From the NCBI GenBank assembly GCA_008704415.1, contig VXIS01000187.1, forward strand, positions 1 through 64,000: DNA of 64,000 bases, written 5' to 3'. Numbering within the stretch: the first letter of the stretch is position 1; the number at the start of each line of letters is the position of its first letter. The position numbers and the translations under genes are program-made. The notes under the pieces are model-generated. The model searched no databases and was not told the origin of the DNA. It saw only the letters and a program-made list of their open reading frames with translations. This document shows positions 1 to 12,200 of this stretch, piece by piece. This DNA comes from Sphaerosporella brunnea. Lineage: Eukaryota; Ascomycota; Pezizomycetes; Pezizales; Pyronemataceae.

Positions 1-94
1 TGTCCATCGGCGGCATCCCTGCTGTTTGTATAACTATTTTTAATGCTGTGAGGTTCCAAGTCATCGAGGCTTTTGTGATTGAGCCGGTTTTTGA

Positions 95-890
95 GAAGTC
101 AAACTGCAGGGTTGGAATACCACAGAATGTTCTTGATCAACCTGCCTTCATCCCAGTGATGCACACGAGACCGCGAGACGGGACTGAGAATCATCGAGAC
201 ACGTCGAGAACGGCCAAGACCGGTCGAGAATGGCCAGGCTGACCAAACATGACGGCGGCCTCACGAGACCCGGCGAGAATCTCTTCGGCGCGGGCGCGCT
301 TCCAGTCTGCATCGTAAACTGGGCAGACGGGTCATGCGGGCTGGTGCACCTAGGTGGGCGAGGAACATAACAGCAATGCAATTGCGGACACTATCCTCGT
401 ACAATAGCCATTTGTGTACCCGCCGCTCGACATGGAACATTTCGCCAGGCGTCCTCCACGGAATCACTATGCACTGGCAACGACTGAATCAAACCCTAGA
501 ATCCCGCGCCCTGCAGACCCTTCACAACCCGAGCTATGCCTCTCCAAACAACAGCGGCACCATAGCAGCCTGAACGTTGGCGAGACAACCGAGCACTCGC
601 GAGAATGGCGAGACCGAAGGTGAACCGTAGAGACTGCCACGTGACCGGCGAGACATTCGAGACCGCACGATTGTCACGAGACCGAGACCGTCGGCGAGAA
701 TTCTCGACTCATGTGCAACACTGCTTCATACCGCACTTTTCTCCTTCACCCCGCCGACGGGATGTCTCCCGCTACCTAGCTAGCTATAAAAAAGGCTGCA
801 GAAAACGCTCGGCTCATCAGGCAACAGGCTTGGCTCGGCGAAACGCTGGGCCAGGCTTCACTCGGCTCTGCTCGAGGCCGAAGCTTTTGA
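95..890. repeat. Dispersed repeat R1, split by a hAT-like element
   Basis: Bases about 95-153 and 724-890 together match the reverse complement of 39840-40090. Shared blocks include the ccacagaatgttct region, the run ending in cgccccgcc or caccccgcc, and the tcaggcaacaggct block. The 570-bp element at 154-723 interrupts this copy only, so the copy near 40 kb acts as the empty site. The repeat is rich in ggctcg and gctcgg words. Its ends and coding capacity are not clear to me. Confidence 0.6.
154..723. mobile_element. hAT-like non-autonomous element, family H1 copy a
   Basis: The element begins cagtgatgcacacgag and ends with the inverted form, tcatgtgcaacactg. It is flanked by an imperfect 8-bp target-site duplication, cttcatcc at 146-153 and cttcatac at 724-731. 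An 8-bp duplication with a terminal CAG is the hAT superfamily signature. The interior is full of gagacc and gagaac words. The same family recurs in inverted orientation at 48593-49754. No transposase coding is visible, so it is a MITE-like derivative. The matching unoccupied site is near 40.05 kb. Confidence 0.75.
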
Positions 891-904
891 CACGTTTGTT
901 TGTT

Positions 905-1660
905 TTGTTTTGATCATATTGTATTCGGCCGCTTGCGGCCATGAGACATCTGAAAAAGAAAAGACTATGCTAGTCCTTCGGCAGAGCCACTACTGAGGCC
1001 TGCGGCTCATCTAAAGAAAAAGGGCTAAGGAAATCGCTCCGAATCGTACAAGCGCACCAAGGAAAACCCAGTCTCATACCAGGATGCCTCTATCAGGCCA
1101 TGATCCGGCGTTGGTAGTGTTCAGGAAGTCCATCACAGGCTCCGTACAGCTATCATCCGCAAGCAGAGCGGGGTGGCCGTCGGCGGCCAGCGCTTCAGCC
1201 CTCCTCCCTCCGTCACATCCAAGACCCTCCTCCAGAGGACCCGTTGCTCGTCCTTCCACCTATTACAAAACTTGAAATGGTGGTCCCGCGTCTGGACGGC
1301 GCCACCAGCATCTGACATCCGCTCGTCGGACCGTCTTGAGGAGGTATGGACCTGTGGGCGCTTTGCCGGTGCGGAGCTGGTAGAAGCGCGAAGCCAGCGA
1401 CTTCTTAGTGTAGGCCGCAGTGGGGTCGGGCTTCTTTCGTCGCCGGTAGTACGTTTTGGCGGTGCAGTGCTTGGCCAGCCACTCGTCTGTGTCCCGGGAT
1501 CTAGCCTGAGTAGTCTGGCGGCCGATTGCCGCGAGCGACGTGGTGCCGAGAATGTAATCGGTCAGAGGGTTGCTGCGGCCCTGCGCCGCAGCTTTGGCGA
1601 GCTGCTCCTCCCGCTGGTTGCCCGAAATGCCTTCGTAGGCGAGCTTTGAACACGCATTTC
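905..1660 (-). mobile_element. LINE-A, 5'-truncated Tad1-like LINE
   Basis: Read on the minus strand, 1650 to about 1080 translates with frameshifts to the end of the LINE ORF2. It runs from the C-terminal part of RNase H (residues resembling GNQREEQLAKAAA) through TSLAAIGRQTTQAR and the WKDEQRVLWRRVL zinc-finger segment to the LADDSCTEPVMDFL tail. A 3' UTR follows, then the shared hairpin at 927-940 and an A-rich tail (T-rich on the plus strand, about 893-911). The translated pieces align with the same parts of LINE-B and LINE-C. The copy is 5'-truncated and decayed. I could not fix its 5' junction or a target-site duplication. Confidence 0.75.
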
Positions 1661-3172
1661 CAGCAAAATATCGAAAAGCCGGTCGCCATTAACATCCATG
1701 GTAAACAGTCAGCAGAGGCTACTTACTGTGTAGGCAATCGGGCGATGGCCTTGCATGGGGCAGACATGCAATCAGTTCATATACTGTCAACGATATACTA
1801 CCTGACGGATGCAGCAAAAAACCCGTAAAGTCACAGGTACTCATGGTTGTTCAGTCCGCCAAAGCTGTTGAAATCGGGTCTGAATGTGGGTCCGAATTCC
1901 CACAGCTATTCACGCCTACCATCATGGAAACTGTGGTATCGACCTTGCCGATCAGCAACGTGCTTTCTACTCTACCCAACCGATAATGAGCCGCAACTAG
2001 GCGCGTGCGTTATCCGGGCTGCTGGACATTGCCATTTGGACCAACCAGCAGTTGAAGTAACCATCTCTCCATCCTGCAAACCTTCTTTCCCCCGAAGCTT
2101 TCCGGTTACGTCTGGCTGAAGCCCGTGGGTAGGCTCGAGTCAGCTCCTCAAATCCGCACTCTCGGCACACGGGTTCCAGCTGGTTTACACGCGGCTCGTG
2201 CCGTCCAATGGCATTACAGAAAAAGCACAGGCACAGAGTTACACCCGCGAGGGGACCGCAGTCCGGCTAATCTGTTGTCCGCAGCGGGGAGGAAAAAAGT
2301 ACAGTACAATGAAAACAACCAAAAGACGAAACATTGAAAAAGAAAACCATACAAAAGACCGAAACCTGAATCACACGTCAGCAAAGGTTGCCCCTAGCCC
2401 GGCAGAACCGGGTCCGGAGGCTGAGCTTTGAGAGCCCTCGGCCCAGCCCCGTAGCCCAATGCCGGGCTGAACTCCTCTCAGCCTCGCCCGTGGGCAGAGC
2501 TACAGGGAGATGGTCCAGGCGGTCGTGGTGGGTGGGAAAAGATCGGAGGAGCGAGGATGCGAAGCCGAGGTGCGGTGCTGGCGATCTGGAGGGCCCTCGA
2601 GGAATTGACCAGACGGGCGCTTTGATAGGGGCCGGTCAAGGGCCTGAGACTTTTTAGTCGGCTCGGCCTCCGAACTGCCAGCAGTATCCCCGCCCATCAC
2701 TCGCCCCCAGGGGCTCGAGGCCTGTCCCTTGGTGCTGCCCCGTCCTACTAGCTCGCATTCTAACTGCCCATGGTGATGTACATGGTATATAGGTTGTATA
2801 TCAGTATCGATCACTCTGAGAGGTCCGACAGCCCTGAAGGGGAGTTCTGAACAGCCTCGGCAGCTGAATGTGCACTCTTCAGGCCGTCATGGTCACTATG
2901 CATCTCGGTAGCAACTCCAGCTGCACCCTGAACTTCTGACTGAGCATCCGCATCGGTTCCGGAATCATTGTGTTCGAAGGTGTATATGCTGTGCTTTCCA
3001 GAAACTTGCTCGGGGCAAATGATTCTTCTTTTATTGAGAAAACCGATGTAAGTTGAGCTCCGCTGACGGATGAATATACGGCTTCTAGCTGCTTCATAGA
3101 AAGTATTTCGATGCAGGAATTCTATTGAGTTCTTTGAACTCGGAGAATGACACTTACGGCAATGTCCACTTA
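1661..3172. other. No gene recognised
   Basis: Open frames here are short, overlap on both strands and lack recognisable motifs. There is an A-rich stretch at about 2290-2370. I see no convincing exon, RNA gene or element boundary. Confidence 0.5.
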
Positions 3173-3180
3173 TTTTCTTG

Positions 3181-4072
3181 CAGGGCTGTCAAAAGTCCGG
3201 GCAGTCCGTCTTTGAGCGCGGCCTGAACTGGACTGATTGAAACGGGCTTTTGAAATCACGGCGCGTTTGGACCAGGCCCTTTGGATCGAGACCCAGGCGC
3301 CTACAGGCACCCGCCAGGCCCCGAAGGACCCGGCGCCCGGCGGGCCCGCCAGGCATCTGTAGTTTTTGGCTCACACATACATCAAGGAAAGAAACATGAA
3401 CGTGAGATACGCATTCAACAACCGGAAGGACCTCCAGCTACCGCTCCATCTCGGCCGCCCGCTGTTCCAGGTCACTCAGCATACGCTCAACCTGATGAAT
3501 TTGAGAACCCGCCCAATATACCAGATCTTCCCCCGCCCAGGATTTGAGGCATTCCATGGCTTCTATAACATCGTCAGCCAAGGACCCCCGCTGATCCGTA
3601 ATAGTGTATCGACCCTGGGAATTGTTAGTGATGCTTCCATCGACACCAGCTGCGAAGGAGACTCTCACCCGATGAATACACGTTCTGCTTCAGCAGACAA
3701 CGCTGGAATCGCATTGATCTAAACTCCCATGCGAGGCAGATCTCGTCCGAACATCCCATTGGAGCCTTGATCCATCGCTTTAACCCAGTAGTCTTGCATG
3801 CCAGCGAATTGTTCGACTGGGAGTTGCTGAAATCGCTCTAATGCATCGACTTGGGGGCTTGTCAACCGGGCGCGCTTTTTCTGCGTTCGGCACAATGACC
3901 AACCCGCCCTTAATTCAGGATACCGGGCTCCGGCTGACACCTATCAGATATCCAGGTTTTGCTTATGGCGGCCTGAACCTGTCGTGCTTGCCACATCACC
4001 GGCCCGCCCTGACCCACTCACTCCTTGGGGCCCCGTGTGACCTGGCAGCCGGCCGGACTATGGACCGCCCTG
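3181..4072. mobile_element. hAT-like element, family H2 copy a
   Basis: It starts cagggctgtcaaaagtccgg and ends with the inverted, slightly diverged ccggactatggaccgccctg. It is flanked by a perfect 8-bp target-site duplication, ttttcttg, at 3173-3180 and 4073-4080. A 20-bp terminal inverted repeat plus 8-bp duplication identifies a hAT element. At 892 bp it is too short to be autonomous, but the minus strand still reads as the C-terminal dimerisation part of a hAT transposase. A second copy is at 20458-21453. Confidence 0.9.
3438..3940 (-). pseudogene. hAT transposase C-terminal (dimerisation) relic
   Basis: Two minus-strand frames inside element H2-a read in order like the end of a fungal hAT transposase. 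The first, 3940 to 3719, holds a VDALERFQQLPVEQF...MQDYW segment that resembles the linker leading into the dimerisation domain. The second, 3668 to 3438, holds SLADDVIEAMECLKSW, which resembles the usual R-x-L-(x)-EA-x-CLKSW end of that domain, followed by a charged tail DLEQRAAEMER. A frameshift separates them and the catalytic core is missing. The tail DLEQRAAEME is conserved in copy H2-b. This fits an internally deleted derivative, not a working gene. Confidence 0.6.
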
Positions 4073-4080
4073 TTTTCTTG

Positions 4081-4553
4081 TAGAGCTGCTGCATCACATT
4101 GCCCTCTTCGTCAGACGGACTCGGTGCCGCCTCATACTAGCTGAGTCTGTGTTCGATGCGGGATCCACTGGTTCTAAGGACCGCCCACCTGCTAAACGTG
4201 TTGTACTAGGGCGGGGCCAGCCAAGGTAAGGCGTGAAGACGGGTGGTGTAGGTTTGGTAGGCAGCGCTTGTTTGTGGGCTGGGCGCCATGGTGGCGGGGC
4301 ACTGGTGATGGAGTTGGTTGAGATGGTGCTTAATGGAGTGAGATATCTAAGACCAGGTACGTCCCCGGAACGAACAAAATTCTATGCGCAAGCTTGAACC
4401 CAGCTCAAGCCAAACTTACCATGTATTTAGAAGGTTCGAGCACAATATTCGACCGGATCGAGTCGGAGTTAGCTCGGGTCTCGAGCTATTTGGTCGGAGC
4501 TTTAAATTGCGCACCTACAAACAGGGATTAGTGATTGAGTCCAGCCGGCCTGG
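4081..4553. other. No gene recognised
   Basis: This interval lies between two hAT-like elements. It contains a G/T-rich stretch (4240-4330) and a run of gctcgag-like words near 4440-4560 similar in style to hAT subterminal repeats. I see no exon. Confidence 0.4.
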
Positions 4554-5397
4554 CTCGAGTCCAGTGTTCCTCACTGGCCGCGGCGGTCTCCAGGTCGGCC
4601 TGGACGGTCTGGCATAGTCCAGTCAAGTCCGCACTCGAAAGAGCATTGAAACGATCCAGTCCGCGGTTTATCCAGGACTGGAAAACCTGGTCCATGTGTT
4701 CAGGGGACTGGACCAGCCTGCAGTCCTTACTTATCGTCTATATGCAATGAGCTTGAACGTGCGAGCGATCCGCATCATGGTGGGGCCAACATGCGCCGAA
4801 GAACAACAAATCTGTATCTTTGCCGCCGTGACGGCCCCATAACTGCCACTGGAACCTTTCACTGCAAATTTCCACCAAATCGGAACGTGATCAACGTGCC
4901 ACATTGGACCCTGCGCACCGGGATGAGCTCGTCAGCGGCAGCCATGCTGCAATTACAGAGCTTGAGAAGATGGTCAACGCGCTCTGTATGCAGCAACTCA
5001 ATGGGGACACGGTTGAATAGCCTGAGCGTGAGGCATAAAGGAGTTTTGGATTGAGCGACGGATACATTAACTGTATGGCGTGGTATGGGCTATGAGGGCG
5101 CGGGCGCTTTAAAGATAAATTCCGTATGTAATACATTACTTTGCAGAAAGTATCCAGTCGACTGGATCACCTGCAGTCGGTCCAGCCCGTACCTCCCGGA
5201 AGGACTGCTGGCCCAGGCAGTCTTCCTCACGGGCCGGGGCGGTCTGCAGGTCGGCCTAGACGGTGGTCCATAATCCAGTCAAGTCCACGCTCGACAGATG
5301 ACTGAAGCGACCCAGTCCGTGATTAATCCAGGACTGAAAAACCGGGCCCTGCGTTCTTCACCAGATTTGTTTTGTTTGTCTTAGCCATCTTGTATTC

Positions 5398-5411
5398 GGC
5401 CGCTTGCGGCC
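5398..5411 (-). other. LINE-B 3'-terminal hairpin
   Basis: The sequence ggccgcttgcggcc forms a perfect 6-bp stem with a 2-nt loop. On the minus strand it is followed by gaataca and the A-rich tail. It is at the same place as in the other LINE 3' ends of the window. Confidence 0.7.
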
Positions 5412-5587
5412 ATGACATCCGTAAAAGACGCTACACAGTGCTCCTAGGCTCGAGTCCTACTCTGGAGCTAACTTCTGAGGAGAAGAGACAGAAGGAAAGC
5501 GCACCATATGAAAGAACAAATTAAGGAAAGTCGTAAAAGATGACAGAGGAAGAAGTGGCATCTTGCCTTTCTGACACATTATTGGGC

Positions 5588-8500
5588 CTAGCCCGGCCAG
5601 ATCCCCACTTTGGTGCTGCCCAGGAAGGTCATCACCGCTTCCGTACACCGTTCGTCTGCCAGCAGGACTTTGACCGACGTGTTGGTTTTCTTCCTCTCTG
5701 GCCCTCCTGTTGCGGCAGTTTCTTTTCCCTTCTTTTCCTTTCCTGTGGCCTCTGCTACTGCCTTCCACAGTACTGCCTGCTCTCTCTTCCATCTGGCGCA
5801 GGATTTGAGCAGGTGGTCTTTCGTCTGGATCGGCTTGCTGGCACAAAACCAGCATTTATCGTCCTCGCGTCGGCCTGTTTGGAGCAGGTATGGCGCGAAC
5901 GGCGCTTTGCCCAGCCTGAACTGGAAGAAACGTGATGCCAGGGCTTTTGGGCTCTTAAAGGCTGTCGTGTTGGGCCTCTTCCGACGGCGGAAGTAGGATT
6001 TTGGCTTGCAGTGTTTGGCCAACCACGTTTCCCGGTCTTGGGTCCTAGCCTTTGTGACCTCGCGACCAATGTGGGCGAGGGACGTCCTTTGGACTTCATG
6101 TTTGCTGTTCCCAGCTAGGCGGTCTCTGGCTGCCATGTTTGCTAGTTGATCGGCTGGCTCGTTCCCCAGGATATCAGCGTGCCCAGGCACCCAGCGATAC
6201 TCGGTTGTCCAACCTTGCCCCCTTAATGTTGTCTCCGCGCGAACGATGCGTGAGAGTAACCATTGTCCAGGGCCTGGCTCGGTTCTCTGCAGCCGTTTAA
6301 GGGCCGCTTGTGTGACGCTGAATAGGCGGACACACCCCGAGCAGTTGCATCAGACAAAGCCATTCCGAGCGGCCATGTCTAACCCGGCGGCGATGCCGTT
6401 CGGCGTCATAGGCTTCCTTCTTCGCACCGACGTATTGGGCGGTGTGGCTCCACATGCCATCCTTATTCGGTGTTACGGCTGCGAAGCCGCAGTTCCCTTC
6501 CTCTAGGCGGGAGCCGACCGATAGAGGGATTGCTGGGCTGCTGGTACTGGGTGGCTGAAGTGGCTGCACATTTCGCGTCCTCAATGATGATACGTCCTGT
6601 TGGCTTCGTCGCCATCGTTGTGGTGCGTTCAATATTGCCATTGGGGATCATCGCCGCCAATCTGGCAAAGACAGTTGTGGGTTTAGGAGATGGAGCGGCA
6701 TCGCCGAAAGCCCTATCTCGTACAAAGCGCAAGAGTGCCTTCGCTGTCGTTGTGGCCTCCTCCTCCTGCTGGACGTCTAAGCTGACCACCGCTGCGCGAA
6801 GGCGGTCGCCCGCTAGGTTGCCAGCAGGGGTGGCAGCTAATCTGGCTGCGAACCATCGGTGTTTCAGGATGGTGCCAGGGTCTGTGAGCCCGGCTTCGCA
6901 TACGAGAGGACCCAATGCAGTTGTTGGGAGTGCTCCCAGTATTGTCCTTGCTTGTCTGTTGAAGAGCTTCTGCAGCTCGTCCTGTCTACGCTGCGTCCCT
7001 GGGTCACTGCTCGATGATTCCGTGCCATAGAGTGCCACCGCTTGAACAGCTGCTATCTGGATCCGGCGGACGTTTTCGGGGGTCAGCCCGAGATTGCCCG
7101 TTAGCCACTTGATCCTTGCTTCTGCTGCATTGGATTTGCCCAGTCTGACGTTGTGTTGGTGGGTGAGGGTGAGTTTGCTGTCCACGAATACTCCTAGCCA
7201 CCTTGGTGCGTTTCAATTGTAGCTGACCTCAACTCCAGCGACATTGACTTTCAACGTGGGGAGCTTCCTCTTTCTTGTCGGCAGGAAAGCTTCCGTTTCG
7301 GCCACGTCAAAAGCGATCGCATTGTTGTCAGCCCAGCGCAGACTAGAAGCTGCACAGGCGTTGAGCGTTTGGGTAACGGCGGCGACATTGTCACCAGTGG
7401 CCTCCCACGCGACATCGTTTGGGTACGACAGGGCAAAGGCCTCATTGCCAGGTGTCACGTTGACCTCAGCTTCTATACCTGGGAAGAGGCCAGACAGGCC
7501 AATCGTAAACAGGACGGGTGATATTGGCGAACCCTGTGGGAGGCCGGTGCGTATTGCCAGGGGGTCACTAAGCTGTCCTTCCATTTTTTAATGCGGACCC
7601 AGCGGTCCTCCATAAAAGAGGCCACCCACCGGACCAAGCTATGTGGGGTGCCAAGTGTTAGTAGGCTGCGTACCAGGACGGCCTTGCACACGTGGTCAAA
7701 AGCGCCCTTGACATCAATCAGGGGGACGCCAACAGTACGTTTGCGCTCATCACTCCACGAAGCCTGGGCATGATCCATGAGGACGGCCAATGCGTCCACT
7801 GCCGCTCTGCCGGTCCTGCTCCCGAACTGGCCGTTGTGTAGCCAGGATCCAGCCTCGGCCGCTTTGGTAAGCCTGACCGTGACCACCCGCTCGATGACCT
7901 TCCCCAGGCAGCAGAGGAGTGAAATTACCCAGTGCGACCTGGCCTTAGAGTAGTCATCTTTCCCTGGCTTGGGGATGACGACGCCTGTGGCGCGACGCCA
8001 AGGCCTAGGCTGGTGCCCCCGAAAGCCACAGGCGCGGGCCAAGTCTGCAAAGCCTTGTCGGGCCATTTCCAGATCAGCCTTACAGCTGGTGGTCTGAGCT
8101 TGTCGGGGCCTGCTGCAGAGCGTGAGGCCTGGGCGTAGCACGCTTGATCTACCTCGGTGTCCTCAATGGTGACGTCTTGGCACAGGTGGTCAAGTTTTCT
8201 GTCCGACCAGTCGTCCGTTGGTGGTGTTGCGAAGGCTTGCTTAGCCATAATGATCCTTTTACCTGCGGCGGTTGTAGCGGAAATGCTGTCCTGGCCGACG
8301 AGGGATCCACCTGTGGTCTCCATGCCCCCTTGCGTGTAACGGAGTGCCTTCAAGGTATCTCCGGGACCAGCATTCTGCAAGAAAGCGGCCCAGTGTTCAT
8401 GCTTGGCGCGACGTATTGTCGCTCTAAGGGACCTTCGTGCGTTCTTAACCGCCTGTTTGGTGGTACCTTGTCTCCTCCTAAAGGACCGCTTAACACCGCC

Positions 8501-9036
8501 GAGTATGCGTCTCAGCTGATCTATGTCGGCATTGCACCATCTCTTAGAGCGGGCACAGATCCTAAGGGGCTTGACGTGCTGTTGAAGGATGGACATCATG
8601 GTGTCTGAGATCTTCGTCCAGCCGGTCCACAGAGTCGTCGAGCTGCACGACGGGTCTTCCGCGAGCCGGGCAGCGCCAGGCGTCTTCGGCGTCCTTTTGT
8701 TGCTTTTCAGACATGCCTGCAATGTCCCAGCCAGTGACCTCCTTGCTAGTTGGTCCGGAGGAATATTGAGTTGTGAGGCAAGACCAGGCCAGCAGCAAAT
8801 GGTCAGAGCCGGTTTCGTGCTCCGGCATGCCGGCGTACCAGTTGGTGACCGAGACGCCAGAGGCCATGGTGAGGTCGAGAATCGCTGGGTTGGTTCCCCT
8901 GTCACATGTGGTTGTGTCGTCATTCCAGATTCCGAGATCATGCCGGTCAATCAAAGCCTCTAGCCAGAAACTAATACGGTTGATGGCGCAGGTCGGATCC
9001 CATCTGACGCTGTGTGCATTAAAATCCCCTGCGATT
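5588..9036 (-). pseudogene. LINE-B ORF2, 3' part (endonuclease end, RT, RNase H, CCHC)
   Basis: This is the C-terminal four fifths of the LINE-B pol-like protein. On the minus strand it reads in several frames: endonuclease GDFNAHSVRWDPT just below 9036 and the SDHLLLAWSCL segment; RT with PKPGKDDYSKARSHWVISLL, DVKGAFDHV and TGLPQGSP; then RNase H and the CWFCASKPIQTKDHLLKSC zinc finger ending at 5588. The frame changes near 8560-8600, 7925-8140, 7470-7580, 7185-7213 and 6190-6463. The RT box that should read YADD reads YPND, which removes a catalytic aspartate. The 5' part continues at 15592, beyond the LINE-C insertion. Confidence 0.9.
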
Positions 9037-9071
9037 TGTTTTTTTTTTTTTGTTTTAATCATCCTGTATTC

Positions 9072-9085
9072 GGCCGCTTGCGGCC
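9072..9085 (-). other. LINE-C 3'-terminal hairpin
   Basis: A perfect 6-bp stem with a 2-nt loop (ggccgcttgcggcc on the plus strand) lies about 20 bases from the A tail. The same hairpin, in the same position, is found at 927-940, 5398-5411 and, with changes, at 38470-38485 and 55953-55966. In LINEs a structured 3' end is commonly what the reverse transcriptase recognises. Confidence 0.7.
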
Positions 9086-9248
9086 ATGACATGGGACTAT
9101 ATACATAAATCTACCCTTGGACCTCATGTGTCCACAGACGGGCGTGATTCAATAAGCATACCAAGGAAAGTCGTGTTCGATATTCAATGCGTGACAAAGG
9201 AAAGACAAAGGAAAGACAAAAGGAAAGCAAAGGGAAGAACAGGCGGGG

Positions 9249-12200
9249 TCATTCTTGTGGCTTCTCTGGCCACTTTCCTACATGCGTGCTCGACAGGAAG
9301 CCCAACAGGGCTTCCGTGCACCTAGCGTCTGCCAGGATCCTGGCCACCGGAGTGGGAGTCCTCTTCCAGCCCTCCTTGCCGCCTACTTTCGTTGCCAGCC
9401 CTATGGCCTTCCATAGGGCTTCCTGCTCTTTCTTCCATCTTGCGCATCTCTTCAGGAGATGCTCCCTCGTCTGCTTGGGGGCCTTGCGGCACCACCAGCA
9501 CTTGTCATCTGTCCGGCGGCCGGTCCACATCAGATATGGAGCGGTGGGTGCTTTGTTGAGCCGGAGTTGGAAGTATCTGGACGCCAGTGCTTTAGGAGCC
9601 TTGGCCGCAGTCTTGTCCCATTTAGCCTTACGCTTATAGTAGGCTTTGGCTTTGATCTGGCGGCTCAGCCAGGCATTTCGGTCTTTCGTCCTGGCGTCGG
9701 TGACCAGGCGGCCAATGTGCGCCAGTGATGTGACCTCAACTGTGTGCGGCCTGTCCAGTCGGTCTCTTGCAGCGGCCTTGGCGACTTGGTTGGCCATTTC
9801 GTTGCCTGGGATGCCTTTGTGCCCGGGCACCCATCTGTACTCGGTGTTCCAGCCGAGCAGACGTAGCTCGTTTTCAGCTTGGCGGATTCGTGGTAGCAGC
9901 CATTGACCTGCCCCCGGGTCGCTGCGCCTCAGGCGTTTGAGTGCCGCTTGAGCGTCCACAAAGATGTAGACGGTTCCAGGCAGGTTCGGTGGGTCTTCTT
10001 GTCGGAGGCGTGATCTGACGTGGGCGCTTCTTGATGCCAGTTCTAGTCCAGCCGCAATGCCGAAGAGCTCTGCGTCATAGGCTTCCTTGTTGTTGCCAAT
10101 GTAGCCACTGCTTCGGCACCACTCGTCGATAGTCATGCTAGTTCGTGCGACTGCGCCAAAGGCACAATGGCCGTCTTCCAAGCGTGATCCGTCCGTGTAC
10201 ACTGCCATGTGGTTTGTTGTGGGCTGTTCCAGTGACGAGGCCGTCAGCGCCGCAGTGTTTTCGTCCTCCTCAATGGAGACATGGCCGGTGGGGTGCTGGA
10301 GATTTGGTCGAGTCGGTTCTATGCCTGTGGGGTGTCCGGGGATGGTCACGGCCAACTTGCCCATGATGTTGGGTGGCTGAGTTTCTGGGGCACTCCCACC
10401 AAAGGCGCTGCTTGCTATAAAGCGGAGCAGGTCGTTGGTAGACTTGACTTCTGGCTGTCGGTTTCCGTTCATGTCGGTTGCGGCGTTCCGCAGCCGGTTG
10501 CCGGCTGGGTTGTTGTCTGGAGCTGCAGCTAGGCGGGCTGCAAAGCGCCTACGTCTGTGGCGGAGGACAGTTTCGGCATCTGTCAGACCGGCTTCGCAGA
10601 TGAGGGGTCCGATAGCTGTTGTCGGTAGGGCGCCCAGTACTGATCTGGCCTGCCTGTTGAACAGCTTCTGTATATCGGCAGTTCGTTCCTTCTGGCCGTC
10701 AAACCATAGTTCAGTTCCGTATAGAGCAACAGCTTGCACCGCTGCGATCTGGATCCGTCGTACGTTCTCGGTGCATAAACCCAGCCGGCCTGTTAGTGAC
10801 CGGATCCTGGCTTCCGCGGATCTTGCCTTGCCCATTCTGACGTTATGATGATGCTGGAGGGTCAGTTGGGAATCCAAGAAGACTCCAAGCCATCGAGTCG
10901 CATGCTTATTATAGGGAACTTGCATGCCAGCCACAGAGACTTTCATGTCGGGAAGCCTCCGTTTCCGCGTTAGCAGGATTGCTTCGGTAGTAGCCACATC
11001 AAAGACCACTGCGTTGGCGTCTGCCCATTTGAGGCTGGCGGTCGCGCAGCGGTCAAGCATGTTTGTGACGTCTGCTACTGTGTCTCCGGTAGCAACCCAT
11101 GCGATGTCGTCTGCGTATGAAAGCGCGAAAGTGCCCTGGACGGCTCTTTCCACCTCCGGGAAGAGGCCTGAGAGGTATACCGCGAGAAGGATGGGCAAGA
11201 TTGGGGATCCTTGTGGTAGCCCTGTCTTGATGTTGATCGTCTCGCTGAGTTGTCCTTCAACCTTCATCTGGACACGCCTGTTTTCCATGAAAGAGGCAGT
11301 CCATTTGATCAGGCTATGTGGTGCTCCTAGCTTGATGAGTCTGCGTATAAGCACGGCTTTAGATACATGGTCGAAGGCTCCTTTGACATCCATCAGTAAC
11401 GCGCCGACCATGCGTTTCTCCTGCCAAGCCTCTTGAGCGTGATCCATCAGAATTGCGACCGCATCCACGGCTGCTTTACCTCGTCTGCTGCCAAATTGGC
11501 CCTCATGCAGCCAGCCTTTTGACTCTGCGGCTTGAGTCAATCTGCTTGCGGCTACTCGCTCGATCACCTTGCCCAGGCAGCAAAGTAGGGAGATAACACG
11601 GTGAGCTCGGGCTTTGGAGTAATCGTCTTTGCCGGGTTTGGGTATGACGACGCCGATGGCTTGGCGCCATGGCAGTGGCTGGTGACCTTGCCAGATGCAC
11701 GCGCGTACAAGTCCTGTGATCCTGGTGGGGTCCCACTTGTAAGCTAGCCTGACGGCTGGAGGGCCCAGCTTGTCTGGGCCAGCAGCGGAGCGGGAGGCCT
11801 GCGCAAAGCACGCCTGCTCAACCTCTTCGTCTGTAACGTACGTGTCGTTGCTCAGTCCGTCAAGCTCTTGAGGGGACCAGTTGTCGGATGGAGGCTCGGG
11901 GAAGGCTTGGCGAGCCATCATGTCGCTCTTCTCCTTCGTGGTGGTGGCTATCCTGCCGTCCTGACCGGTGAGCGCACCCCCTTCAGTCATTGTGGGAGCG
12001 TTGTTAGTGTATCTTCAGGGCCTTCCATGTGTCTTCTGGGCCGGCGTGTTGAAGAAAAGTCGTCCAGTGTACCCGTTTAGCTTTCCTGATAGCGCTTCTG
12101 AGAGCCCTGCGTGCATTCTTCACAGCCTGATGAGTGGTCCCTTGACGTCTGCGAAAGGATCGTTTGACCGCATTGAGTACACGGCGTAGTTCGTCGATGT

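Noticed and set aside
5540..7591. Plus-strand frames of 100-190 codons opposite LINE-B and LINE-C
   Set aside because: They are antisense shadows of the LINE ORFs, which carry clear protein motifs on the minus strand.
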